64,000 bases of DNA from Nocardia brasiliensis (lineage in GTDB: Bacteria > Actinomycetota > Actinomycetes > Mycobacteriales > Mycobacteriaceae), in contig NZ_CP046171.1 in assembly GCF_011801125.1 (NCBI RefSeq), positions 4,898,001 to 4,962,000 on the forward strand, written 5' to 3'. Both the position numbers and the translations under genes were made by a program. Below the pieces are notes generated by a model that was not told the origin of the DNA, did no database searches, and saw nothing but the letters and a program-made list of their open reading frames with translations. Below, one piece after another: positions 43,897-51,464 of this stretch (positions within the stretch are counted from its first letter, which is position 1; every line of letters begins with the position of its first letter).

Positions 43897-44736
43897 GTGC
43901 GGTCGAGGAGCTGGTTCGGGATGCGGGCGGGGGCCGCGGTGGTAGTGCTCGTTGCGCTCTGTGGATGTGGATCCGGGGGCGACGGGGCGGCGAGCAGTTC
44001 GCCGCAGGCGCAGCAGCAGCGGGGTACCTCAACGACGCCGGCGCCGCCGAGCGAAGGGGCCGACGCGGGCGAGATCACTTCTGGGGGAAAGACGTACGCG
44101 GTCAGGCGGGTGGAGGTGCCCAATGGTGTCGGCACCACCGACATCGCCGCGTCGCTGGAGCTGGTCGGTGGTGACGCGCGGGTGAGCGAGGTGTTCAACC
44201 GTGGGGTGCGCACCTACGTCAAGGAGCAGGTCGATCTGGTGAACGGTGGTGACGATCAACGCCAACGCTCCGTCGGCACCGACGGCAAGATCTTCAGTAC
44301 CGACAGCACCGTCAGCGAGGTAGTGTCGGGCCTCATCGTCTACCGGGACGCGGCGCACCCCAACAAGATTCTGGGCACCATCACCACCGACAGCCGCACC
44401 GCGACGCCCGTGCTGATCGGTGACCTGTTCACCGACCCCAGCACCGGCATCGCCGAATTGGCCAGGGCCACCGCGGAAGCGGTCCGCGCGGTGCGCCCTC
44501 AGCTGGCCGACGACAAGCCCATCACCGACGCGCTGCGACCGACCGAACGGAATTTCGCGAATTGGGTGCCCACACCCACCGGTGTGCGGATCTATATCGA
44601 CACCGGCGTCTACCTCTACGGCTATCCCTGCGTAGAAGTGCCCTGGTCGCGGCTGCGCCCGGTGCTCGGCCCGGCCTTGCGCGCGGTCGCCGAGCAGGCA
44701 CCCGACGCACCGCCGAAGACCTGCGGCGAACACTGA
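43897..44736 (+). CDS. Lipoprotein with RsiV/DUF3298-like domain
   Basis: 279 residues from GTG 43897 (GGGAGG upstream); ATG 43921 is the alternative. Signal with lipobox LCGC (hydrophobic AGAAVVVLVALCGCGSGG), so it is probably anchored in the membrane's outer face. A Ser/Gln/Pro-rich linker leads to a domain with KTYAVRRVEVPNG, LVYRDAAHPNKILGTITTDSRTATPVLIGDLFTD and NFANWVPTPTGVRIYIDTGVYLYGYPCVEVPWSRLRPVL. The last block resembles the DUF3298/RsiV fold, which binds lysozyme in Bacillus RsiV. Function unknown here. Confidence 0.7.
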   Translation: MRSRSWFGMRAGAAVVVLVALCGCGSGGDGAASSSPQAQQQRGTSTTPAPPSEGADAGEITSGGKTYAVRRVEVPNGVGTTDIAASLELVGGDARVSEVFNRGVRTYVKEQVDLVNGGDDQRQRSVGTDGKIFSTDSTVSEVVSGLIVYRDAAHPNKILGTITTDSRTATPVLIGDLFTDPSTGIAELARATAEAVRAVRPQLADDKPITDALRPTERNFANWVPTPTGVRIYIDTGVYLYGYPCVEVPWSRLRPVLGPALRAVAEQAPDAPPKTCGEH

Positions 44737-44852
44737 ACGAACCCCACTCGGCGCACACGGTACCTATGCCGCGCGGCTTAGTCGACGCGTGCGGATTTCG
44801 GTAGCCGGGTAGATGCCCGCGATGCGCCCGGATCCTTAGGTTCAGCAGTGCG

Positions 44853-44898
44853 CCTGCCGCTCTCGGCAGGTCGTCGCGGCGCGTTGCCGCGACACGAC
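44853..44898 (+). promoter_or_regulatory. Two adjacent hairpins in the leader of the peptidase gene
   Basis: CCTGCC/GGCAGG (44853-44870) and a second imperfect GTCG.CGCGGC/GCCGCG.CGAC hairpin (44870-44898) lie just before the start of the next gene. They may be an RNA structure in its 5' leader, or the end of the previous transcript. No known riboswitch class is recognised. Confidence 0.3.
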
Positions 44899-44919
44899 GC
44901 TACTGTCTGTGAGGTTTCG

Positions 44920-46482
44920 ATGGGTGTACACAGCCACGTCCGCGTGGCGGCCATGACGGTCTCGATCGCGGTCGCGGCGTTGGCGCCGACGGGTTGCGGC
45001 ACCGACGCCGAGTCGCCGGTGCGCGGACTGCCGAATGCGTTGTGGGACCGGGTGATCGGCTGGCACGACTGCCGGACCGGACCGGAGGACGAGATCGGCG
45101 CGCGGCTGGCGGCGGTCGGTGCGGAATGCGGAGAATTCCAGGCGCCGTTGGATTATGCCGATCCGGGCGGGCCCGCGCTCTCGATCGCGGTGGCGCGCCG
45201 CGCCGCCACGGACACCGCGCATCGCCTGGGCACCTTGCTGGTCCAGACCGGCGGCCCCGGCCCGTCCCGGGACGGGGTGGCGATCATGGTGACCGGACCC
45301 GAGGGCGGCCATCCCGCCGCGGCGGACCTGGTCGCCCGCTACGACCTGGTCGGCATGGATCCGCGGTTCTTCGGTGCCAGCTCACCGCTCGACTGTGGTT
45401 GGCCCACCGGCGATTACCTCACGCTCGCGCAGGCGGCGCCGCGCGCACGCGCCGACTTCGACCGCACCGTCCAGGCCGCGCGCGACCTCGCCGCACGCTG
45501 CGAACCGCAGCGGGCACTGCTCCCGCACGCGTCGACGCGGGCCGTCGCGCGCGACACCGATCTGCTGCGCGAGCTTCTGGGCGAGCCGAAGATCTCCTAC
45601 CTCGGCTGGTCCTGGGGCACATATCTGGGCGCGGTGTACCTGAGTTCATTCAGCGAGCGGGTCGACCGGATCGTGCTGGACAGCGCGCTGGATCCGAGCG
45701 CGCCCGGCCCGGACCTGACCAGGACCACGGCCACGGCTACGGCGGCGGCCCTGCGGGACTGGGCGCGCTGGGTGTCCGCGCGCGACAATGAATTCGGCTT
45801 CGGCAGCACCGCGGACGCGGTGCTGGACTCCGTGACGGAGCTGGTCCGCGCGATCGCCGAGCGGCCGATCTCGCTCGGCGGGTTGACGATCACCGCCGAC
45901 CTGGTGCCCGGCCTGCTGCTGACCGTCGACGATTCCGACGAGTACTACACCGAGTTCGCCAGGCAGGTGGGCACATTGCGCGACGCGTCGCTTGGGCGTA
46001 CCCCAGACCTCGCGCCGGGCCTCGCGCAAAAGCTCGCGCTGTACACCGAACCCAGCTCCGTGGCCGAATTCGGTTTCAGCGCAACGGTGGCCAACCAATG
46101 CGCCGACCGCCCCGCCCGTGACGTGGAGTCCTACTTCACCGATATCCAGCGACATCGCGACCAGGAACCGCTGTTCGGCGCGCTGGCCAGACACCTCACC
46201 CCGTGCGCGGTATGGCCGGCGGGCCCAGCCGAGCCCGCCGTCGAGGTAGCGAGCCCACATCCGGCGCTGCTCGTCGGCGCGTCCGGTGACCCGGTCGCAC
46301 CCGAGACCGGGCAGCGGGCGCTGCGCCGGGCACTGCCGGGCGCCCGATCGGTCACGCTGGCGAACGCGTTCCGCCACGGCGTATACCTGTTCGACCCCGC
46401 GCCGTGCGTCGACGCGGCGGTGACGGGCTATCTGCTCGACGGCACCCTCCCCGCCACCGACACGGTGTGCGAACGAGACTGA
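44920..46482 (+). CDS. Alpha/beta hydrolase lipoprotein with TAP-like C-terminal domain
   Basis: 520 residues. N-terminal signal ending in lipobox LAPTGC. The hydrolase core shows LLVQTGGPGPS (oxyanion), YDLVGMDPRFFGASSPLDC and nucleophile motif GWSWGTYLG. The TAP-like C-terminal domain supplies LLVGASGDPVAPETGQRALRRAL and FRHGVYLFDPAPCVDAAVTGYLLDGTLP with the histidine. Such enzymes are tripeptidyl aminopeptidases or exported peptidases of Streptomyces (SlpD/SlpE type) and mycobacteria. ATG 44920 has GTGAGG upstream. Multiple cysteines (CGW, CEPQ, NQCADRP, LTPCAVW) suggest disulfides. Confidence 0.87.
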   Translation: MGVHSHVRVAAMTVSIAVAALAPTGCGTDAESPVRGLPNALWDRVIGWHDCRTGPEDEIGARLAAVGAECGEFQAPLDYADPGGPALSIAVARRAATDTAHRLGTLLVQTGGPGPSRDGVAIMVTGPEGGHPAAADLVARYDLVGMDPRFFGASSPLDCGWPTGDYLTLAQAAPRARADFDRTVQAARDLAARCEPQRALLPHASTRAVARDTDLLRELLGEPKISYLGWSWGTYLGAVYLSSFSERVDRIVLDSALDPSAPGPDLTRTTATATAAALRDWARWVSARDNEFGFGSTADAVLDSVTELVRAIAERPISLGGLTITADLVPGLLLTVDDSDEYYTEFARQVGTLRDASLGRTPDLAPGLAQKLALYTEPSSVAEFGFSATVANQCADRPARDVESYFTDIQRHRDQEPLFGALARHLTPCAVWPAGPAEPAVEVASPHPALLVGASGDPVAPETGQRALRRALPGARSVTLANAFRHGVYLFDPAPCVDAAVTGYLLDGTLPATDTVCERD

Positions 46483-46489
46483 GCCAGAA

Positions 46490-46539
46490 CAGGTGTCGAA
46501 GCCTTGTCGAGTGCGAAACACGATGGGCTTCGACACCTG
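46490..46539. terminator. Long hairpin downstream of the peptidase gene
   Basis: A perfect 14-bp stem CAGGTGTCGAAGCC (46490-46503) pairs with 46526-46539, loop 22 bases. It lies just after the peptidase stop. A second, larger stem (46566-46584 with 46652-46670, 18 of 19 bp) follows and precedes the end of the convergent response regulator gene. Confidence 0.7.
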
Positions 46540-46695
46540 GGCTCTGCCTCGAGGTCCCATTCGGCGCCGCCACGGTTCAGCTCGCCGCCTGACCGCGTTG
46601 TCGTCGGCACCGATACAACCCCGGTATCGGCTCCTCCGCCTTGCCAGGCGACGAGCTGAACCGCGGCGGCATCCGGCCGGACTTCGAGACGGAGC

Positions 46696-47349
46696 CTAGT
46701 CCGCGCCGGGACGCCGCAGCCCCGCCTCGTGCGCGATGATCACCGCCTGCACCCGGTCGCGCACCGCGAGTTTCGTAAGGATATGGCGCACATGTGTTTT
46801 CACGGTCCCCGCACCGACCGCGAGCTCGGCCGCGATCTCGGCGTTGGACAGTCCGCGCGCCATCACCCGCAGCACCGTGGTCTCCCGTTCGGTCAGGGTC
46901 GACACGAGCGCGCGGGCGGCGAGATCGATCGGCGGCGCGAGCCGGTCGAGCAGCCGCCGTGTCGTCGAGGCGGCCAGCACCGCGTCCCCGGCGTGCACCG
47001 ACCGCACCGCGGACAGGAACTGTTCCGGCGGCGCGTCTTTGAGCAGGAAGCCGCTGGCGCCCGCGCGCACCGCCGCCACGGCGTAGTCGTCCAGATCGTA
47101 GGTGGTCAGCACCAGCACCCGCGGCGGGCGCGCGCTCGCCAGCACGCGCCGGGTGGCCTCGATGCCGTCCAGCCTCGGCATGCGCACATCCATCACCACC
47201 ACGTCGGGGGCGAGCCGAGCGGCCGCGGCGACCCCGTCCACCCCGTCGCCCGCCTCGCCGACCACGCGCAGGTCCGGCTGGGAATCGATGACCATCCGGA
47301 ACCCGGTGCGCACCAGCGTCTGATCCTCGACCAGCAGCACGTCGATCAT
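46696..47349 (-). CDS. NarL/LuxR-type response regulator
   Basis: 217 residues. Receiver domain: VEDQTLVRTGFRMVI, phosphorylated Asp in VVVMDVRMPRLDG, VLVLTTYDLDDY and LLKDAPPEQFL (conserved Lys). LuxR-type helix-turn-helix: LTERETTVLRVMARGLSNAEIAAELAVGAGTVKTHVRHILTKL. The start overlaps the kinase stop (ATGA). Partner of the histidine kinase upstream; the regulon is unknown. Confidence 0.92.
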   Translation of the reverse strand: MIDVLLVEDQTLVRTGFRMVIDSQPDLRVVGEAGDGVDGVAAAARLAPDVVVMDVRMPRLDGIEATRRVLASARPPRVLVLTTYDLDDYAVAAVRAGASGFLLKDAPPEQFLSAVRSVHAGDAVLAASTTRRLLDRLAPPIDLAARALVSTLTERETTVLRVMARGLSNAEIAAELAVGAGTVKTHVRHILTKLAVRDRVQAVIIAHEAGLRRPGAD

Positions 47350-48524
47350 CGGCCATCCCTCGACCGCAACGGAATTCGCGCCGTCAACACGTGCCCCTCG
47401 GCATCGGGACGCGCCAGCAACTCCAGCTCTCCGCCGTAGGCCTCGACCCGTTCTCGCATGCCGATCAGACCGTAACCGGGGCGCGCCGACCGCCGCACGG
47501 GGCGGCCGTCGTCGGCGACGCTGACCCGCCACCGGTCCCGCTCGCGCCGCACCGAAACCTCCGCTCGCGCACCGGGTCCGGCGTGTTTGACGACATTGGT
47601 CAGTCCCTCCTGCACGATCCGATAGATCACCAACCACACCCCCGCGTCGGCGGGCTCGGCAGGCACATCGAGGTCGAGGGTCACCGGCAGCCCCGCACCG
47701 CGCACCTCCTCGACCAGCCGGGTGATATCCGAAACAGCCACGCGCGCGGCCGGATCCGGGTCGGTCTCCGCGCGCAGCACGCCGATCGCGCGCCGGGCCT
47801 CGGCGAGCGCCCGCCGCCCCTGTTCGCCGATGGCCCGCAGCGCGTCGATCGCGGAGCGCGGATCGGCGGGCGCGGCATACCGGCCGCCGTCGGCCTGCGC
47901 GACGATCACCGCCAGCGAGTGCGCGAGGATGTCGTGCATGTCGCGCGCGATCCTGGTGCGCTCGGACAGCACCGCCAGCCGGGTCCGCTCGTCCCTGGCC
48001 CGCTCGAGCAGCGCGGCATGTTCGGCCAGCGCACGGAACTCGCCGCGGCGCGACCGCTGCCAGGCCCCGCCCAGCCAGGCCGCGAGCACGGTGCTCGCCA
48101 AGAACCCGCCGACGAGCAGGTGCGCCAGGGCCGGCATCGGCAGTTGTGGCCAACTCCAGCCGCCGAGCACCGCCCCGACCAACCCGAGCACCAATCCGCC
48201 TCGGCTCCATATCCGCGTGCTGTGCGCGGCCAGGGTGTACACCGCGATCGGCACGGCGATGTCGGCGGGCAGCGCGCCGGTGGTGTCGCGCACCGTGCAC
48301 CACTGCGCGAAGGCCACCGCCGCGATCGCGACGGCCATCGCCTCCGGCCACCGTCGCCGCACCGTCAAGGGGGCGAGCAGCAGCACCGAGAGCGCGAAGT
48401 AGGCAACGTCGGCGCCGATCAAGAGCCCGAACAGCACCGCGACGAGCACCAGCAGCCCGGCGGTCCCGGCGTCCACCAGCGCCGTGCGCCGACGCAGCCA
48501 CCCCACCACCCGCTCGTCGACCAT
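47346..48524 (-). CDS. Membrane histidine kinase, HisKA_3 (NarX/DesK) type
   Basis: 392 residues. The N-terminal half holds about four to six hydrophobic helices (LLVLVAVLFGLLIGADVAYFAL, MAVAIAAVAFA, GGLVLGLVGAVLGGW) and no extracellular domain, so it may sense the membrane itself. The phosphorylated His is in RTRIARDMHDILAHSLAVI, the N box is IVQEGLTNVVKHAG and the glycine box is GYGLIGMRERVEAYGGEL. It pairs with the overlapping response regulator gene. Confidence 0.92.
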   Translation of the reverse strand: MVDERVVGWLRRRTALVDAGTAGLLVLVAVLFGLLIGADVAYFALSVLLLAPLTVRRRWPEAMAVAIAAVAFAQWCTVRDTTGALPADIAVPIAVYTLAAHSTRIWSRGGLVLGLVGAVLGGWSWPQLPMPALAHLLVGGFLASTVLAAWLGGAWQRSRRGEFRALAEHAALLERARDERTRLAVLSERTRIARDMHDILAHSLAVIVAQADGGRYAAPADPRSAIDALRAIGEQGRRALAEARRAIGVLRAETDPDPAARVAVSDITRLVEEVRGAGLPVTLDLDVPAEPADAGVWLVIYRIVQEGLTNVVKHAGPGARAEVSVRRERDRWRVSVADDGRPVRRSARPGYGLIGMRERVEAYGGELELLARPDAEGHVLTARIPLRSRDGR

Positions 48525-48705
48525 CCGACCACCCTAGATACCCGGGCGGCACCGCCACCTCTGCCCACAGGATGACCTCGCGCCACGATCGGTCCACCGC
48601 GCGGCATACCGGCGGGCTGCCCACCGATAGCCGATCGGTCGCGCGCGCCACGCGGACGACGCACCGGACAATCGAATCCGCCGAGGAAGTCCGGTGGAAG
48701 TTGCC

Positions 48706-48733
48706 TTGAAACTGGAACCTCTAGGGCTACGAT
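48706..48733 (+). promoter_or_regulatory. Likely sigma-70-type promoter for the HTH regulator
   Basis: TTGAAA (48706-48711), 16 bases, TACGAT (48728-48733). The -10 fits TAnnnT. Transcription would start near 48740, about 78 bases before the ATG. Confidence 0.55.
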
Positions 48734-48817
48734 CGAAATCAGCCACGGTTTGTGTAGCGATGCTCAGGCGCGTGCATCATACTGTCGGCTTTTTGCGAGC
48801 AGCGGAAGTAGGAGTCC

Positions 48818-49705
48818 ATGATCATGGAACCGGGACGGGTCGGCGGTGTCGACCCTCGGGTCGCGGACCGCGGCCCGACCGCGCTGCGGATCGCGGTCGG
48901 CGGTCAGCTGCGCGCGCTGCGGGAGAAGTGCGGTATCACGCGCGAGGCCGCGGGTGATCACATCCGCGGCTCACACGCCAAGATCAGCCGCCTCGAGCTG
49001 GGCCGCACCGGTTTCAAGGAACGCGACATCCTCGATCTGCTGACCCTGTACGGCGTCTCGGATCCGGACCAGCGCGCGATGCTGGTCGAATTGGCACGCA
49101 AGGCGAATCAGCCCGGCTGGTGGCACAGCTACAACGACCTGCTCCCGTCGTGGTTCGAGACCTACCTCGGCCTCGAAGGCGCCGCGCAGACGATCAGAAC
49201 CTTTGAGGGCCAACTGGTCCCGGGCCTGTTACAGACCGACGACTACACCCACGCGGTGATCGCGGTCAGCCACCACAACGCCGAGGCGACGCGCCGCGTC
49301 GAGCTACGCCGCAAACGCCAGGAGATCTTGGACCTCGAGAACGGTCCCGCGCTGTGGGCGGTGCTGGACGAGGCGGTGCTGCATCGACCGATCGGCGGCA
49401 GCGAGGTGCTGCGTGACCAGATCCGGCATCTGGTCGAGATGTCCGACAAGCGCAACGTGACCATCCAGGTGCTGCCGTATCGGGCGGGCGGACACCCGGC
49501 GGCGGGCAGCTCGTTCACCATGCTGCGCTTCGCCGAACGCGAACTGCCCGACATCGTGTATCTGGAGCAACTCACCAGCGCGCTCTACCTGGACCGCCGG
49601 GAAGACCTGCAGCTGTATCGCGAGGTGATGGACCGGCTCGCCGTCCAAGCCGAGCAGCCGGCCCGCTCACGTGAGTTGCTGGTCGCCGCGGCGGAAGCGC
49701 TGTAG
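48818..49705 (+). CDS. Helix-turn-helix regulator with DUF5753 domain
   Basis: 295 residues. XRE-type helix-turn-helix: VGGQLRALREKCGITREAAGDHIRGSHAKISRLELGRTGF. The rest is the DUF5753 domain: WHSYNDLLPSWFETYLGLEGAAQTIRTFEGQLVPGLLQTDDY, and NVTIQVLPYRAGGHPAAGSSFTMLRFAE. In streptomycetes this architecture usually precedes a small DUF397 gene; none is seen here. Start ATG 48818 with AGGAG. Clear promoter at 48706. Confidence 0.9.
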   Translation: MIMEPGRVGGVDPRVADRGPTALRIAVGGQLRALREKCGITREAAGDHIRGSHAKISRLELGRTGFKERDILDLLTLYGVSDPDQRAMLVELARKANQPGWWHSYNDLLPSWFETYLGLEGAAQTIRTFEGQLVPGLLQTDDYTHAVIAVSHHNAEATRRVELRRKRQEILDLENGPALWAVLDEAVLHRPIGGSEVLRDQIRHLVEMSDKRNVTIQVLPYRAGGHPAAGSSFTMLRFAERELPDIVYLEQLTSALYLDRREDLQLYREVMDRLAVQAEQPARSRELLVAAAEAL

Positions 49706-49751
49706 GTCCGAATCACCGCGGTGCCGCCGCCGAGGCGAACTCGGCGCAGGC

Positions 49752-50102
49752 TCACCAGAATTTGCGGGAGCGCTTCGGACGCACGGTCCAATCCGGCTGA
49801 TAGTCCGGGTGATCGTCGTACGGCTTTGCCAGCGCACGCAGGACCTCGGTTGCCAGCTTCTTGGCCTTGTCCTCGTTCGAGTCCCCGAACAGCCAGGAGA
49901 TCGCGGACTCCTCGTCCAGCCAATCCCATGCGTCCGCATCGGCGTTCGCCTTCACGTCGCGCGCCAGGACCGCGAGCACCTCCCGTTTGGCGGCGCACTC
50001 GGCGAGCACCCGATGCGAGGGCCAGCCACCCGCCCAGCCGATGTGCGCGGCCGCCTCGTCCTCCTGGATCCGGGCTTGGAGAAAGTGCACGAGCGATTTC
50101 AT
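49752..50102 (-). CDS. DUF6221-family protein
   Basis: 116 residues. LVHFLQARIQEDEAAAHIGWAG at the N-terminus, RVLAECAAKREVLAVLARD, and the ending VLRALAKPYDDHPDYQPDW are the conserved blocks of DUF6221, an actinobacterial and actinophage family of unknown function. Convergent with the HTH regulator gene. Helical and acidic; no membrane segment. Confidence 0.72.
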   Translation of the reverse strand: MKSLVHFLQARIQEDEAAAHIGWAGGWPSHRVLAECAAKREVLAVLARDVKANADADAWDWLDEESAISWLFGDSNEDKAKKLATEVLRALAKPYDDHPDYQPDWTVRPKRSRKFW

Positions 50103-50162
50103 GAGCCAACGCTAAGGGCGCGCAAACCCCGTGCGCGTCCGCCGAAAGGACGACCGGAGCAA

Positions 50163-50471
50163 CTATTTCTCGTTGTCGCGCAGCCGGGCGTAGAGCGCAT
50201 CGAAGCGGTTGCCGAGCACCGTGTAGAGGTCCAGCCACCCGCTGCTCGCGGCGATCTCGCAGAGCGAACCGGTGGGCGCGAAGACGAGACTCAGCTCGTC
50301 CAATCGACTCAGATCGTGCCGCCGGATGCGGCCGACGCAGTCGTCCAGATCATCGATGAGCTCTTGCTCGTTCGCATACCGCCGCTGCCAGGTCAGATCC
50401 TGCGGCACCGCGCGCACCGCGGCGAGCACCTGGTCGAGGAGGTCGACCAGTTCGGTCTCGGGCGACTGCAT
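50163..50471 (-). CDS. Hypothetical protein
   Basis: 102 residues from ATG 50471. It is highly helical with acidic stretches (LIDDLDDCVGRIRRHDLSRLDELSLVF, then SGWLDLYTVLGNRFDALYARLRD). Family not recognised; length and composition suggest a small soluble helical bundle. The ribosome site is weak, but the frame is coherent and ends cleanly 60 bases from the DUF6221 gene on the same strand. Confidence 0.62.
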   Translation of the reverse strand: MQSPETELVDLLDQVLAAVRAVPQDLTWQRRYANEQELIDDLDDCVGRIRRHDLSRLDELSLVFAPTGSLCEIAASSGWLDLYTVLGNRFDALYARLRDNEK

Positions 50472-50497
50472 ACCGACAGCATGGCAGGTGCGCCTGC

Positions 50498-51364
50498 TCA
50501 ATACCGACGCAGGATGAGATCGGTCTTCAGCACCGCGGCCGGGGCCAGCCAGCCCCGGGCACGCAGTGTGCCGATCGCCTTGTCGCGCAGATCGCGCGCC
50601 TGCGCCGAACCGTCTGTCTTGAAAGACAGTTCGATGATCGTCTCGGTGCCCTCGCCCGTGGCGGCGCGCACCGGCACCACCTCCAGGTCGAGGTCGACGC
50701 CTTGCCAGCGGCCGGACCAGGTTCTGGCCTGCACCGGGCCGTGCTGCCGCGAGTCCGCGAGCGTCGTTCTGCCCCAGTTCGATCCGGACCAGTTCCGCAG
50801 CTTTCCGGGCAGCTGATCGAGCAGGAGTTCGCGCGCCGCAGGCTCGGCGGGCAACGCGGTGCCCTGGTAGCCCTTCGCCGCGGCGGACTTCTTGTTCGCG
50901 AAGCTCAACGTCATCTTGTCGGAGGTCCAGTCGACCTGGGCGTCGTAGTTGGTGTCGGAGGAGTCGAAGCCCTGCGCGTTGGCCTCGGTCAGCGCGGCGT
51001 CGAGATCCTCGCCGGTGACCGGGAAGCGCTTCTTGTAGTTGAGGTCGAAGGAGCTGCCGTCCTTGTGCCGCAACCGCACGCTCCAACCCGCGCTGTTCAG
51101 CTCGAGCGGCGCGGTGTCGAAGTATTCGTAGGCCAGCGCCTTTGCGGTGCCGCCGAGCCCGAAGGTGGTGCGCACGTCCGCGTTCGGCGCGCCGGACCCG
51201 TCCAGCGCCCCTGGCGCCAGGTTGAGCTTCACCTCGAAACTCGGTGTCGCGTTCGAGGCCGCCGCCGCTACCGGAACCCGCACGGGCGCGATCGCGCTCA
51301 GCGGCACGGCCAGCGCCGCGACCGCCGCGAGCAGGCCACGCCTGATCTTCGTTGTCGACATCAT
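50498..51364 (-). CDS. Secreted protein with CYTH-like fold
   Basis: 288 residues. Signal peptide (KIRRGLLAAVAALAVPLSAIAPVRVPVAAA). The mature part opens with FEVKLNL, the ExK-like element of CYTH/triphosphate-tunnel enzymes, and continues with YEYFDTAPLELNSAGWSVRLRHKDGSSFDLNYKKRF, a run of alternating charged strands, then DLDLEVVPVRAATG and IIELSFKT. This suggests a triphosphate-tunnel-type barrel located outside the membrane, which is unusual because most CYTH proteins are cytoplasmic. Activity is not known. Start ATG 51364 (MMSTTKIRR); 51361 is also possible. Confidence 0.65.
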   Translation of the reverse strand: MMSTTKIRRGLLAAVAALAVPLSAIAPVRVPVAAAASNATPSFEVKLNLAPGALDGSGAPNADVRTTFGLGGTAKALAYEYFDTAPLELNSAGWSVRLRHKDGSSFDLNYKKRFPVTGEDLDAALTEANAQGFDSSDTNYDAQVDWTSDKMTLSFANKKSAAAKGYQGTALPAEPAARELLLDQLPGKLRNWSGSNWGRTTLADSRQHGPVQARTWSGRWQGVDLDLEVVPVRAATGEGTETIIELSFKTDGSAQARDLRDKAIGTLRARGWLAPAAVLKTDLILRRY

Positions 51365-51464
51365 CGAAGCGTGCGAGCGCGAGGTGGCCGCAGGGCAAGG
51401 GGCAGGCGGCCGCAACGTGAAGTCTCCCGGGCGAACACACCGCTACCCTACGGAGCCGTTGGCA

